A DNA stretch of 64,000 nt from Proteobacteria bacterium UBA981 (GTDB lineage: Bacteria > Pseudomonadota > Gammaproteobacteria > Ga0077536): positions 509,876 to 573,875 of the forward strand of contig DBBP01000008.1 in NCBI GenBank assembly GCA_002292285.1. Reading direction: 5' to 3'. Below, piece by piece: positions 1 to 9,888 of this stretch (the first letter of the stretch is position 1; the number at the start of each line of letters is the position of its first letter). The translations under genes were made by a program, and so were the position numbers. The notes below the pieces were generated by a model. That model saw only the letters and a list, made by a program, of their open reading frames with translations, searched no databases and was not told the DNA's origin.

Positions 1-56
1 TTCATGTTCATTCACTGTGACGCTCGCACAGCCTGCGAAGAGCAATCCTGAAACTC

Positions 57-959
57 TCAGGCGCCGCGCAATCGCCAGTTCCCCGTACCGCTAATTAAGA
101 CATAAACGATCGTGCCGAGTGAGATATCCGCCAGAAGGTAGAGAATCCGATGGACGGCCGCCGCAATTAGCGCATCGCCGACACCAATTTGCTGCGCCAA
201 CCCTACCGCGAGTACGGCCTCACGCACCCCAATGCCGGCTGGGGCGAATACGGCAATTGTGCCAATCGCATAAGCGAGTGCGAAAAGACTCACGATATAC
301 AATGGCGTGGCGTCGGTCTGCGACGCGATGAGAAGCCAGAATGACAGGCCAAGAAAAATCCACGCCCCACCCAGCGACAAAACGTATCGCGTTGTCGGCT
401 TCGCGAGCGCGAGAACGCGTGCGAACGTCCCCCTAAAAGCAAGAACCACGGCTATGGCTGTGACGACACCCCCGACAAGCAGTGACCACCTGCCAATGAC
501 AGTCAGGCCCGCCCGATCCAGCAAAGTAGTCCCGTGTAGCACAAACGCAGGCAAGCCGACGAGCGACGCAGAGCCGACGAGCCAAACGAGTTCAACTAAG
601 ATCACCCGGCCAATCTGTTCGCCGGTAAAGCCTAGAATGCGGTAGATACCCGCTCTGCTCAAAAACTGCCAAACGCTTCCGGGTGCGTATTTGGCGATCT
701 GCGAGGTGTTGTAGGCAAACGCGCCTTGCTTCCAGGTCAGGTTGAGCGACTGCCCCTGCGCCACCGCACACACGAACCAAGTCAGAAATCCCTTCGATAC
801 GATGATCGCCGCAAACGCGAAAGCCGCCACAGACAGGGGAAATCCGCGCAGCACATCGACTATCTCAGTCCAACGAGAAGTCAGATAATAGCTGCCTCCC
901 GCAAGCACCAGAACCAGCCATAAACGTTGCAGGACGCTACGAAGCTGGCCCCAGAGCAT
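57..959 (-). CDS. Flippase-like integral membrane protein (LPG synthase TM-domain / UPF0104 family)
   Basis: A 300-residue polytopic inner-membrane protein with about eight hydrophobic segments across its length and short polar loops. The pattern and the glycine-rich last third (FAPAGIGVREAVL) match the lysylphosphatidylglycerol-synthase transmembrane domain family, whose free-standing members accompany polysaccharide or glycolipid synthesis genes. No soluble aminoacyl-transferase domain is attached, so lipid aminoacylation is unlikely. The ATG start lies 3 bases after the stop of the pyruvyltransferase gene upstream, so it is the third gene of a minus-strand operon that probably continues left of the window. 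Role inferred: moving or handling a lipid-linked saccharide; substrate unknown. Confidence 0.75.
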   Translation of the reverse strand: MLWGQLRSVLQRLWLVLVLAGGSYYLTSRWTEIVDVLRGFPLSVAAFAFAAIIVSKGFLTWFVCAVAQGQSLNLTWKQGAFAYNTSQIAKYAPGSVWQFLSRAGIYRILGFTGEQIGRVILVELVWLVGSASLVGLPAFVLHGTTLLDRAGLTVIGRWSLLVGGVVTAIAVVLAFRGTFARVLALAKPTTRYVLSLGGAWIFLGLSFWLLIASQTDATPLYIVSLFALAYAIGTIAVFAPAGIGVREAVLAVGLAQQIGVGDALIAAAVHRILYLLADISLGTIVYVLISGTGNWRLRGA

Positions 960-962
960 GAG

Positions 963-2219
963 TCACGCTTCGAGCAATTCGAACAAGGTTTCGAACTGCG
1001 CGAGCGACTCCTTTTTCACAGGGTCAAGGGCAAGGCGAATCGTATCGGAGACTAACTCATTCTCCGCGACCAACTCCTCAAGGTGTTCGGTGACTCGTGC
1101 CGTATCGGTGTCATTCAATTCAAACACATAGCGTTCAAGATTGAAAAGCGCCATCACCTCAAGGTACTTGTGGCTCCAGCCAATCACGATTACCGGAACT
1201 GCGATCGATAGCGCCGCAACCATCGCGTGAAACCTGGAAACCGCGACCACATCACATAAGGCAACGAGTCGTTTGATGTCGATCGCATCAAGATCGCCGT
1301 CCACATATAAAAAGCGACTCTGATCCAGGCTTTCGAGACGGCTCCGGACGGCGCGAATTATCGGAAGATCATTATTCCGCAGCTCGTCACCGCCATCGGC
1401 TCGGGTTGCGTTGGGAAACAGCAAAACGACGCGACCATTCGCCAACTGTCCCTTGACGAGTGCTGCAAGATAGCCGACGTAGTCCCATCCCGCATTTTTC
1501 GCGACCACCGAACTTGGGCAGATTCCGACCACCACACGCCCCGCTGTGCGGGCGTATTCGAGTTCCTGGACAAGTCGATCTGCCTCAGGTGACGGCGCCA
1601 CGGTGAGCCGGTCTCGTGATTCGAGAAGAAATGCTGCGTCATTCGCGCGTTGCAGTAACCTGGCCTCGAGCCCAAGACCGGTGAGATTCGCCAACGTGCG
1701 GCTGCCGCGCGAAAAAATCGCTGTACAGCGCGGCAGCATGATGCGCGCCACGCTCCGATTCAGTCGATTATCAAACGAGCCGAGAGCCTGCGAGAACTTT
1801 ACAACAGGAATACCCAGCAGCATCGGGCACAAGATGGTCAATACATTGAACGGCAGAAATTTTTCTCGTCCGTCGACGAACGACACGCCCGCGAGATCGA
1901 CCAGAACGTCCGCCCGAGCCAGTGCGCGTCCGGATTTCGGTAGAACATCGATAAACCGCCGGAGCCCGAGTACGTGCAGCATCATGCCCACAAGCGCACC
2001 AGGAAATAGAACGGTAACGAGGTTGATCGGCGTGCAACTATGGATCCGAATAAACCCATGCTGCACAAGCTCGGAATCTTGCACAGGGTAGTAACTGAAA
2101 AATTCTATGCGGGCGTCGGGAATCCGATCGCGGATCCGTCCGATAGCCGTGAGCGCCATGGCTTCGGCCCCATGATTGCCGCCAAAGGTCGCGGCAATAA
2201 GTGCAACGGTCGCAGTCAA
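963..2219 (-). CDS. Polysaccharide pyruvyl transferase family protein (WcaK/CsaB-like)
   Basis: 418 residues. The N-terminal GGNHGAEAM segment and the C-terminal SRFHAMVAAL...GWSHKY motif are signatures of the polysaccharide pyruvyl transferase family, which adds ketal pyruvate groups to surface sugars with phosphoenolpyruvate as donor. Cytoplasmic, GT-B-like two-domain architecture is expected. The start is TTG inside a TTGA overlap with the stop of the upstream gene, indicating translational coupling. Neighbours (a flippase-like protein downstream and an F420-hydrogenase-beta-like protein upstream) form a combination found repeatedly in exopolysaccharide clusters. Actual acceptor sugar not deducible. 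Confidence 0.82.
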   Translation of the reverse strand: MTATVALIAATFGGNHGAEAMALTAIGRIRDRIPDARIEFFSYYPVQDSELVQHGFIRIHSCTPINLVTVLFPGALVGMMLHVLGLRRFIDVLPKSGRALARADVLVDLAGVSFVDGREKFLPFNVLTILCPMLLGIPVVKFSQALGSFDNRLNRSVARIMLPRCTAIFSRGSRTLANLTGLGLEARLLQRANDAAFLLESRDRLTVAPSPEADRLVQELEYARTAGRVVVGICPSSVVAKNAGWDYVGYLAALVKGQLANGRVVLLFPNATRADGGDELRNNDLPIIRAVRSRLESLDQSRFLYVDGDLDAIDIKRLVALCDVVAVSRFHAMVAALSIAVPVIVIGWSHKYLEVMALFNLERYVFELNDTDTARVTEHLEELVAENELVSDTIRLALDPVKKESLAQFETLFELLEA

Positions 2220-3328
2220 TGCACGGTCTCCAGACCTTTCTTGATGTAGAGATACAATTTAATCAGCGGTCTGGGTAGACGGAATATCCAATGCGCATGC
2301 TCTTTTTCACTAAATCTCATATTCCACATCACGAGATACGCAGAGAGAAACTTGAGCGGTGTGATTCGCTCGAATACGGTGTCCTTGATCCTTATTCCCA
2401 GCTTCTCGCCCGCTTTGACCCTCGCAGACACGTTGTAATGCGTTGGGGCGACGCGACTCTGCCCGTCGAGGATATATTCGCGACCCACAGCTTGCGCGTC
2501 GATGACTCCTGCGGCTGAAGCGCTTTGTACGAGTTCCTGAGCTGTGGGGGTCCTGACAAGCACACCGCTGTGCTTGATCGGATCGTCTCTCAGCGAGTAA
2601 AGCCACACGTCGCCAATCGACAGATCTGCCGCGTATCCGAAATGATCGCTACACGCCATGCATTTACGTTCCGAGAAAAAATTCAGGTTGCGATAATCGC
2701 TGAAGTAGGAGAACGGTTTCTCGACGATGACCCCGTTATTGAACTCCGCCGACAGGCGTCCTCGCCAATGTCCTGAGCGGAACGTGTAGGCCGTGAGATC
2801 CTCGCCGCCGCTCTCGGCCGCAAGCTTCGCGATGACGCCATCGATGAGGGCCGTACGCGAATTATGCCCGCACAGGAAAGCGATTTTGTAGACCACTTTA
2901 GCAGACAACTCAGGCTCTTTTTGTCCCCAGCGATGCAACGCTGAAATATCACAGGGTAATCCGCAAACCGCGAATCGGCCTTCGTTAAGTCGGAGAATCT
3001 CGAGAACGTCGCGCATGAATCGCGTCTCGACATATTTGCTTCCCCGCGCGGCAAGAATCTCCTCGCGAGTGCGCGCGAGGGAAAATTCAGCTCGTACGGC
3101 ACCGTCGACGATGCGCGTGCAACAGACAATCGCTCCATCGATTGCACCAATCTCGAGCGCGTGAATGAGCAGCGCGCTGGTCGTGCCGCCAGACGCGGCA
3201 CCGGCGCGGACATCCGCACTGGTCGCATAAGTCAGATATCCCTCAATTGCATCGCCAACCATCGCATCAATTTCTGTGCGCGACCAATGCTTCTTGGTGA
3301 GGCGATCGATGACAGAGTTGAATCTCAT
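2216..3328 (-). CDS. Coenzyme F420 hydrogenase/dehydrogenase beta-subunit domain protein of a polysaccharide cluster
   Basis: 370 residues from the preferred ATG at 3328, which has an AAAGGT Shine-Dalgarno-like stretch; an in-frame GTG at 3394 would add 22 residues. The N-terminal GAASGGTTSALL and the CGLPCDISAL motifs are the FrhB-type FAD/Fe-S domain, and KCMACSDHFG supplies further cluster cysteines. In methanogens this domain oxidises F420H2, but bacterial copies beside polysaccharide pyruvyl transferases are common and their redox partner is not established. It overlaps the next gene by 4 bases. I infer a redox step in surface-polysaccharide synthesis rather than hydrogenase activity. 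Confidence 0.75.
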   Translation of the reverse strand: MRFNSVIDRLTKKHWSRTEIDAMVGDAIEGYLTYATSADVRAGAASGGTTSALLIHALEIGAIDGAIVCCTRIVDGAVRAEFSLARTREEILAARGSKYVETRFMRDVLEILRLNEGRFAVCGLPCDISALHRWGQKEPELSAKVVYKIAFLCGHNSRTALIDGVIAKLAAESGGEDLTAYTFRSGHWRGRLSAEFNNGVIVEKPFSYFSDYRNLNFFSERKCMACSDHFGYAADLSIGDVWLYSLRDDPIKHSGVLVRTPTAQELVQSASAAGVIDAQAVGREYILDGQSRVAPTHYNVSARVKAGEKLGIRIKDTVFERITPLKFLSAYLVMWNMRFSEKEHAHWIFRLPRPLIKLYLYIKKGLETVH

Positions 3329-3894
3329 TGGATCGGTACCTTTACCCTCGCCAAAATCAAGATCCTGGGGCAACGTGTCGTACGCTGCCCTCACTCAATA
3401 CCGGCGAGTGTCGGACGAGATCCCGAGATCCCGAAAATTTCGTAAATTTTTCGATATTCGACATTCCGTAAACCTCCGATTCGCGGGCCGAGGTCACGTC
3501 AGCTTGCGCGAAGAAGTGTAACATCCCGCCGCCAAGTCCCGTCCGATTTTTATCCTGCGGTGGTTGCGTTTTTTCACCTACAACGCAGTCGCGACTTCTG
3601 TCACACGTGATCATTCAACGGGCATTCGCCTGCGCCTGTCAGCGCGCCGGTTCAGGCTCGGGAGTGCGGTTTCGCGCGCGGCAATTGCTGGCGCGATTCT
3701 CCAACCGCTCGGCTGGCCCTGCTAGAACGAAACTTTGACGGATCTCTGTTGATCTTCCCGGACAACGACAAACAAAGTTTGTGCTCCGCGCGCCGCACTT
3801 TTGGCTACTTTGGAAAATGGCCATCCACTAACGCGCCCACAGGAGGCGGTCAAATTGGCGCGCAGTAAGAAAAAGCGGATATGCCCTTCTTGCC
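3329..3894. other. Intergenic region upstream of the polysaccharide operon
   Basis: About 560 bases between two minus-strand transcription units. A short AT-rich stretch near 3430-3470, with small palindromes such as CGAAAATTTCG, is the likeliest site for the promoter of the minus-strand polysaccharide operon, but no convincing -35/-10 pair stands out. No credible gene and no U-tailed hairpin downstream of the CoA transferase were seen. Confidence 0.4.
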
Positions 3895-5109
3895 TTACTC
3901 GGTTGTCGGTTGAGCTTCCCGGACCACGCCTTCGGTGATCAGTGCGCGCGCCTGCTCAGCGCTAAGTCCGGCCTCCAGCAGTAATTCCAGACTATGTTCT
4001 CCGAGGCGCGGTGGCGTACGCGTTAACGGCTGCCGTTCGCCGTTAAAGCGTAGTGGTTGAGCGACACCTTGTAGCTCCCCGCGGCTGTCGTCAGCATAGT
4101 CAAACACCATGCCCGACGCCTGCGTATGCGGGTGCTCGCACAGCTCGCGCAAGTTGTGGACAGGCGAACACGGCACACCAGCGGCACCGAGGTCGGCTAG
4201 CCATTGCTCGCGACTGCGTCGCCGCATTATCCGGTCGACAATGGCAACGGTTTCGGCGCGCCGTTCGACGCGCTCGGTATTCGTCGTGAAGCCTTCTCGC
4301 GTAGCCAGCTCAGGCTCGCCGGCCACATCGCAAAACGTTTTCCACAAGCTGTCGTTAGCCACACCAAGAATGACCTGCTGATCGGCGGTTTCGAATACCT
4401 GATACGGGCATAGCGATTCGTGCCCCGACCCTGGGCGCATCGGCTCGGTGCCACGCTGCCAGAACCCTTGCAGAAAATAACCGAGAAAAGCCACGGAAGT
4501 ATCAAACAGGGAGGCTTCAACCTTGAGTCCGCGTCCTGTACGAGCACGCTCGAGCAAGCCGGCCAAAATGCCAATCAAGGCATGCAAGCCAGTACCCTGG
4601 TCGACAGGAGAATACGGACTGCGCATCGGTGGGCCGCCCGGCTCGCCGGTAATCGACAGCATGCCGCTGAAGGCTTGCAAGACGACGTCATAGCCCTTGC
4701 CTTCGCGCATTGGGCCGACATCGCCGTATCCGGAAATACTGCTGTAGACAATGCGCGGATTAATCTCTGCGAGCGTTTCATAGTCCACTCCGAGCCGCTC
4801 AGCGACGCCGGGACCAAAACTCTCGATAACAACGTCCGCAGTTGCGACCAGACGGTGCACCACGTCGCGCCCGGCGGTCGATTTCAGATCGAGCGCGATG
4901 CTGCGCTTGTTGCGATTCACACTCAGAAAAATCGTGCCGTCATCACCGGCAAACGGTGGCCAGTGGCGGGTGTCATCACCGTGCGCCATCGGTTCCACCT
5001 TCACCACATCAGCGCCCATGTCGCCGAGATACTGGGTACATAGTGGGCCGGCGAGCACTTTGGATAAATCGATAACGCGAGTACCGGCGAGTGGGCTGCT
5101 GGGATTCAT
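3895..5109 (-). CDS. Family III CoA transferase (CaiB/BaiF)
   Basis: 404 residues from the ATG at 5109 (MNPSSPLAGTRVID), chosen because the conserved LAGxRVIDLSxVLAGP opening starts there; longer in-frame starts lack conserved sequence. Family III enzymes move CoA between acids through an aspartyl-CoA intermediate. Hallmarks include GADVVKVEP, YSSISGYG and SPVDQGTG, the last containing the probable catalytic Asp. It is the last gene of a minus-strand group with a hotdog-fold hydratase and a double CoA transferase, suggesting activation of a dicarboxylic or branched acid as its CoA ester. Substrate unknown. Confidence 0.88.
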   Translation of the reverse strand: MNPSSPLAGTRVIDLSKVLAGPLCTQYLGDMGADVVKVEPMAHGDDTRHWPPFAGDDGTIFLSVNRNKRSIALDLKSTAGRDVVHRLVATADVVIESFGPGVAERLGVDYETLAEINPRIVYSSISGYGDVGPMREGKGYDVVLQAFSGMLSITGEPGGPPMRSPYSPVDQGTGLHALIGILAGLLERARTGRGLKVEASLFDTSVAFLGYFLQGFWQRGTEPMRPGSGHESLCPYQVFETADQQVILGVANDSLWKTFCDVAGEPELATREGFTTNTERVERRAETVAIVDRIMRRRSREQWLADLGAAGVPCSPVHNLRELCEHPHTQASGMVFDYADDSRGELQGVAQPLRFNGERQPLTRTPPRLGEHSLELLLEAGLSAEQARALITEGVVREAQPTTE

Positions 5110-5257
5110 GGATGGGGTTTCTACGTTTGCAAACCAGTACGCATGAGAAACACCCGCGAGGATTGAGTCAAGCTCGCCTGTCTGGTGGCACCCTTGCATG
5201 CAACCAGGAACGTTTCACGAATGCCCGACGTTGCGGCGCGAGACTTTCGCGTGCGGG

Positions 5258-6394
5258 CTACTCCTGGGCCGGCAGCTCCACCGTTGCACTCCCTTTGGCG
5301 GTGATTTCTTCGAGTTGATTCTCGATCCAAACGTCAAAATCGACAAGATGAATACCGTCTTCAATACGCTTATCGGTGACGCGTGCGCGACACCACGACA
5401 CGTCACCAAAAATGTTCGGGCGGCGCAGCGACACCTTGAGCTTGCGCAAGAAACCATCGTCGCCCATCCAGTTCGTCATCAATTGCCCGAGCCACGAAAT
5501 GCGCTGCGTACCCACGTCGTAGCCGCCTGGCATCCCCACATCGCGCGCCATTTTCTGTTCCGCGTGGCCACGTGCAGGATTATCTTCTGCACCAGTCTTG
5601 GTATCGATAAACGCATCTGCCGGGTGCCGTTTGCGATGCATAGTCGCGCGCCGATGTGCTTGGTAGCTGTGTCCACCACCGGCGTACCAACAAATCATAT
5701 CGGTAATATTGAGCGGTCCTTTCAGCATCGGCTGAATCGTGTCGCCGACGGCGACCAAATGCCAGTCGCGCGCCAATGCGCCGCGCAGTTCCTCGATTTC
5801 GATGTGATGAGCGATATGTTCAAGTTCGTCGGAAGTGTAGCGATGTGCTTCACGTGGCGCGTAATTAAGACCATCGCGCGCTTTAGCGCGAGGCACCCGG
5901 GCTGTGCTTCCAAGCGCACGACTGACCAGCTCACCGTGCTGATTGGTGTAGAGCACCTCGCCGGTCTGAATAATGAATGTCTTGGCAGCCGACCCGCTTT
6001 TCTCGACCGCCTCAAGCAATGTCGCACGGGCGCTGAAGCTGTCTCGATGCCGAATCGGCTTGTACCACTCCCATTCCGTGCCGCCGTAGAGCCATTGAAT
6101 ACCGCGAAGTTTCGGTGCCACCACCGTCGTATCAATCGTGTAAAGAAAGCAGCCCGGGGCAAGGGCCGCGTTCCAACGAGTCGCCGAGCCATACTCGGGA
6201 GCGCAGAACAACGGATTTTCATCGCCCAATGACCAACAGTAATGACGCACGCTATCCGGTGCTGCTTCGGTGTTCCATTGCTGTGAACCGCGCCGCAAGG
6301 GTACCCCAATCAGACTCCGTGCTTCTTCTAATGCGCCCTCCCACAGGGCTGGCGATTGATTCGCAGGTGGCGCGTTCTGTTCAGGTGGTGTCAT
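5258..6394 (-). CDS. FAS1-like dehydratase / MaoC-type hotdog-fold acyl-CoA hydratase
   Basis: 378 residues, the size of two fused hotdog domains. The N-terminal half (SLGDENPLFCAPEYG, APGCFLYTID, GTEWEWYKP) resembles the FAS1-like dehydratase domain; the C-terminal half carries the MaoC-like ISWLGQLMTNWMGDDG region. Relatives hydrate mesaconyl-C4-CoA or 3-methylfumaryl-CoA-type substrates. The ATG is 18 bases downstream of the stop of the 800-residue CoA transferase, and the single CoA transferase follows after about 150 bases, consistent with one operon that activates an acid to CoA and hydrates a double bond. The exact substrate is inference. Confidence 0.75.
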   Translation of the reverse strand: MTPPEQNAPPANQSPALWEGALEEARSLIGVPLRRGSQQWNTEAAPDSVRHYCWSLGDENPLFCAPEYGSATRWNAALAPGCFLYTIDTTVVAPKLRGIQWLYGGTEWEWYKPIRHRDSFSARATLLEAVEKSGSAAKTFIIQTGEVLYTNQHGELVSRALGSTARVPRAKARDGLNYAPREAHRYTSDELEHIAHHIEIEELRGALARDWHLVAVGDTIQPMLKGPLNITDMICWYAGGGHSYQAHRRATMHRKRHPADAFIDTKTGAEDNPARGHAEQKMARDVGMPGGYDVGTQRISWLGQLMTNWMGDDGFLRKLKVSLRRPNIFGDVSWCRARVTDKRIEDGIHLVDFDVWIENQLEEITAKGSATVELPAQE

Positions 6395-6412
6395 GCTCAG
6401 TCTGCCCTGTGT

Positions 6413-8785
6413 TCAAGCCACGACGCCAGCGTCGCGAAGCTCGTTAATTTCTGCCTCACTCAAGCCGAGCAAGTCGCCGAGCACGACGTTATTGTGCTCA
6501 CCTGTTTGCGGGCCGCATGTCTCGATGCGCGGCGCAAAATCGGAAAAGCACCACGGCGCCCTAAACAATTCTTCTTCGCCATAAACCGGAATATCGACCC
6601 GCTGTTTAATGTTGCGAGCAGCGAAATGGGGATCGCGCCATTGTTCTTCTATCGACAGCACCGGCGCACTGGCAACGCCGGCGGCTCGCAAACGTTGCAC
6701 AAGGTCATCACGCGGTTGGGTCGCTGTCCAGGATGCCAGCGCGGCATCGAGTTCCGCCGCGTGCTGCACCCGTCCCGCACGAGTGCTATAGCGCTCATCA
6801 GCATGCCAGGAGGCATCCGGATGGAGTGCTTTCAACGCCAGCCAGCCAGCCTCATCGAAGATCGCAATGGTCAACCAGGCATCATCGTCCAGCGCCGGAT
6901 ACACGCCATGCGGCGCATAGTCAGGATGGCTGTTACCCGCGGCGCCCGAGCTACTCGCAGCGCGCTGCCCGGCAATGATTGAGGGCCGCAAAACGCTGAT
7001 CAGCGCTTCGATCTGCGACACGTCGATGTAACTGCCCTCGCCGCTCAAGCGCGCCCGACGCAGCGCCGCCATAACCACGCACAAGGCATGCGCAGAGGCA
7101 TTCGGATCACCAAACGCGAAACCCAATGCGCCGATCGGCGCTTCGCCGCGATACCCGACCAGCGTCTCCAGACCAGCGGCACTGGACATGTTTGGCGCAT
7201 AAGCACGCATATCCGCCAACGGCCCAAACTGGCCGGCCGCCGACATAGACAGCATCACCAAGCCCGGGTTGAGCTCGCGCAACGTGTCGTAGCCAAGACC
7301 GTTGCGTTCCATCGTGCCAGGCGACATGTTCTCGACGATTAAATCGCTCATCGTGATCAGGCGTTTTAACAAGGCGACGGCGCGTGGTTTTTTGGTGTTC
7401 AGGGTGATGCCAAGCTTGCCGTGATTGACTTGGTGATACATGGGCGACATCTCTTTCGAAGGTCCTTCCACCTTCTTACCATTCCGTATCACCCTGCCAG
7501 ACAAACGCAGATTATCCGGACGGCCGGCGTGCTCCACTTTAATCACCTGTGCGCCAAGTTCAGCGAGCATGGTACTGACCCACGGCGCCGACCAGACCCA
7601 GCCGAGATCGACAACGCGCATCCCCGCCAGCGGTTGCTCAATGGTCGGCGTGGGGCCACTTGCGGCCAACGGTGTACCGTCCGCCAGCAGGCTAGCGCTG
7701 ACGTCGGCAGCGTGTTCAGCGCGTTTCGTCGTGACGTGGAACGGCAGTTGCGGCGTTCGCACCGTTTCATCGTCGAGCGTTTGGCCGGTAAAAAATTTGC
7801 GCGCTTCGAAGTGCGGCGTTTGTAACACTTCGTCGATGGTTCGCAGCGGTGACATGATTAAATTGTTTTCTAACGCAATGGCTGCCAGCTCTGCCTTGGT
7901 CTTATCCGCCAGCCACGGCATCACCAACGCGTCGACTTCGTCCGGATACTGCTGGCCCATTGCGCGTAAATTCTGATAGCGCGGCTCGTTGCTCCAGGCC
8001 GGATTACCCATCACTTTAACCAGGCGCGCCCATTCTTCCGGGGTGCGTCCGAAGATGCACACCTCCCCGTCTTTACACGGCAGGATGACGTAGGGGTACG
8101 CACCACCAGAACCACTCGCTCGCCGACCGTTACGGTGCCAACGCAGGCCGTGGTGGATATACAGCCGGCAGTTCGCTGCCACGTAGCTAGCGAGCACGTC
8201 GGCAAGCGCGATGTCGACCACCCGCCCCTGGCCACAATCGTCGCGAACCTGCAGCGCTAACAGGCTCGCCGATGCCAAAGTCACACCACCCTGTTGTTCA
8301 ACTATCCCCGGAGGCAGGGAAAGCGGTTCTCTGGCCGGGTCCCCAAGGGCCCAAAGAACGCCGCTGATTGCCTGCGCTTCGAGCGCTGTGGCAGGGTATT
8401 TCGCATACGTTCCGGCAAGCCCAAAAGGCGACGCCACGCCAATGATGAGGTCGGGCAAGCGTCGCTGGAGTTCCTCAAAAGATCCTGCGAGCGTCGCAAA
8501 CGTTTGCGGCGCGTCGCAAAGCAGAATATCGACGTCCACCAAGGCCCTCTCAAGCGCTGCCGATGAGGCGTCACAGCGCAATTCCGACTTGCCCTCAGCA
8601 AGCGAACAGATCGTTTTCGTCAATGCGCTGTCTGGCAGATCGGGCGGGCAATTTGCAGTCTGCAGCCGACACACTGCGGCTCCCATGCGTGCGAGCAACC
8701 AACCCGCGTAGGCGGCGGCCAGGCCGCTTCCGTCGCCTGCGAATTCGACTACCCGGACCGGTCTCGTGAGTGGCTTTTCAGTCAT
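6413..8785 (-). CDS. Tandem-domain family III CoA transferase (two CaiB domains in one chain)
   Basis: 790 residues from the ATG at 8785 (MTEKPLTRPVRVVEF); another ATG at 8815 would add 10. Two complete CaiB/BaiF domains follow each other: one over roughly residues 5-380 and one from about 390 (LAGMRVVDLGWVWSAPWV) to the end. At the usual catalytic Asp position the first domain reads GIVEQQGG (Glu), whereas the second reads FAFGDPN and keeps Asp, so I infer that only the C-terminal half is a normal CoA transferase. Single-chain double-domain members are about twice the family length. First gene of the minus-strand operon with the hotdog hydratase and a second CoA transferase. Confidence 0.85.
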   Translation of the reverse strand: MTEKPLTRPVRVVEFAGDGSGLAAAYAGWLLARMGAAVCRLQTANCPPDLPDSALTKTICSLAEGKSELRCDASSAALERALVDVDILLCDAPQTFATLAGSFEELQRRLPDLIIGVASPFGLAGTYAKYPATALEAQAISGVLWALGDPAREPLSLPPGIVEQQGGVTLASASLLALQVRDDCGQGRVVDIALADVLASYVAANCRLYIHHGLRWHRNGRRASGSGGAYPYVILPCKDGEVCIFGRTPEEWARLVKVMGNPAWSNEPRYQNLRAMGQQYPDEVDALVMPWLADKTKAELAAIALENNLIMSPLRTIDEVLQTPHFEARKFFTGQTLDDETVRTPQLPFHVTTKRAEHAADVSASLLADGTPLAASGPTPTIEQPLAGMRVVDLGWVWSAPWVSTMLAELGAQVIKVEHAGRPDNLRLSGRVIRNGKKVEGPSKEMSPMYHQVNHGKLGITLNTKKPRAVALLKRLITMSDLIVENMSPGTMERNGLGYDTLRELNPGLVMLSMSAAGQFGPLADMRAYAPNMSSAAGLETLVGYRGEAPIGALGFAFGDPNASAHALCVVMAALRRARLSGEGSYIDVSQIEALISVLRPSIIAGQRAASSSGAAGNSHPDYAPHGVYPALDDDAWLTIAIFDEAGWLALKALHPDASWHADERYSTRAGRVQHAAELDAALASWTATQPRDDLVQRLRAAGVASAPVLSIEEQWRDPHFAARNIKQRVDIPVYGEEELFRAPWCFSDFAPRIETCGPQTGEHNNVVLGDLLGLSEAEINELRDAGVVA

Positions 8786-9069
8786 AGTTTGAGACGTATC
8801 CCGCCGCGCATCCACGGTTGAGCCCGCGCCGAGCGGGCAGAATTTATTGTTTTCGAGGACCGCACGAGTGCCAACGAACGCGCAAGGGTAATGAAGAGCG
8901 CACGCGAATAAAAGCGCGGTTGACGGTGTGAATCGTCAGGCCTAGGGTTAGCGACTGTCCTCACCCGGCATGCGTGTATGAGCACCAAGCAAGACTGCCA
9001 CACAACCACTCAAACCAGCACAGCGTCATCCACGCTGCGACTGCGGTCAGCCATTTTTCCAGCACTGCT

Positions 9070-9654
9070 ATGGATCTGACGCCAATCGTTCTCGAGGGCG
9101 CAGCCGTGCGGCTCGAGCCGTTATCCCTGACCCATGCCGACGCGTTGGTCGAAGCGGCAGCTGATGGCGCGTTGTGGGAGTCGAAAGTCACCACCATACC
9201 GACATCGGCAAGTATCGAAAGCTACATCAACAATGCCTTGCTCACACACCAGCAAGGTGCCGCGTTACCTTTCGCAATCGTTAGCAAACTGAACAGCCGG
9301 GTAGTGGGCAGCACGCGCTTTTTGCATATCACTGCTGGACATCGCCGCGTCGAGATTGGCTATACGTGGCTCGCATCGAGCGCCCAGCGCACGGCCGTCA
9401 ACACGGAAGCGAAATTGTTGCTTCTCACCCATGCTTTTGAGCGCTGGCAATGTATCCGCGCCGAATTGCTGACCGATGTTCTCAACAGCGCCTCACGGGC
9501 AGCCATTCGACGTCTCGGCGCGCGCGAGGAAGGTGTTCTTCACCACCACATGCTCATGCCGGATGGACGCATTCGCGACTCAGTCATCCATGCGATCGTT
9601 GCAAACGATTGGCCTGCGATAAAGGCACGTTTGCAAGACCGGCTCAGCGCCTGA
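9070..9654 (+). CDS. GNAT-family N-acetyltransferase (RimJ/RimL-like)
   Basis: 194 residues from the ATG at 9070 (MDLTPIVLEGAAVRLEPL), chosen because the RimJ/RimL-type opening begins there. Conserved features are PFAIVSKLNSRVVGSTR (strands 2-3) and VEIGYTWLASSAQRTAVNTEAKLLLLTHAFE, which contains the acetyl-CoA pyrophosphate-binding segment, followed by NSASRAAIRRLGAREEGVL. The family acetylates protein N-termini or small amines. It stands alone, divergent from the CoA transferase operon; substrate unknown. Confidence 0.85.
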   Translation: MDLTPIVLEGAAVRLEPLSLTHADALVEAAADGALWESKVTTIPTSASIESYINNALLTHQQGAALPFAIVSKLNSRVVGSTRFLHITAGHRRVEIGYTWLASSAQRTAVNTEAKLLLLTHAFERWQCIRAELLTDVLNSASRAAIRRLGAREEGVLHHHMLMPDGRIRDSVIHAIVANDWPAIKARLQDRLSA

Positions 9655-9888
9655 ATCCGATCCGTACAATCCGTTGCCAACGTCGCCGGTGACCTGATGA
9701 TGTCAAACGAAACCGGGCGTTATCCAAAGCTTGCGCCGCACGGGTCGCCTTCGCTCGTGCTGCTCACTCCTACGCTAGTTGCGGGTAGTTGACTGCCTGG
9801 ACGGAGCAAATTTCCGTGTGATTGTCATTGGGCTACGAAAACGCTGCCCGTATACTGAGCGTACGGGATATCTCACGCCGGGGGCAGG

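Noticed and set aside
2216..3328. F420-reducing hydrogenase subunit
   Set aside because: No hydrogenase large or small subunits nearby; the domain is common in exopolysaccharide clusters beside pyruvyl transferases.
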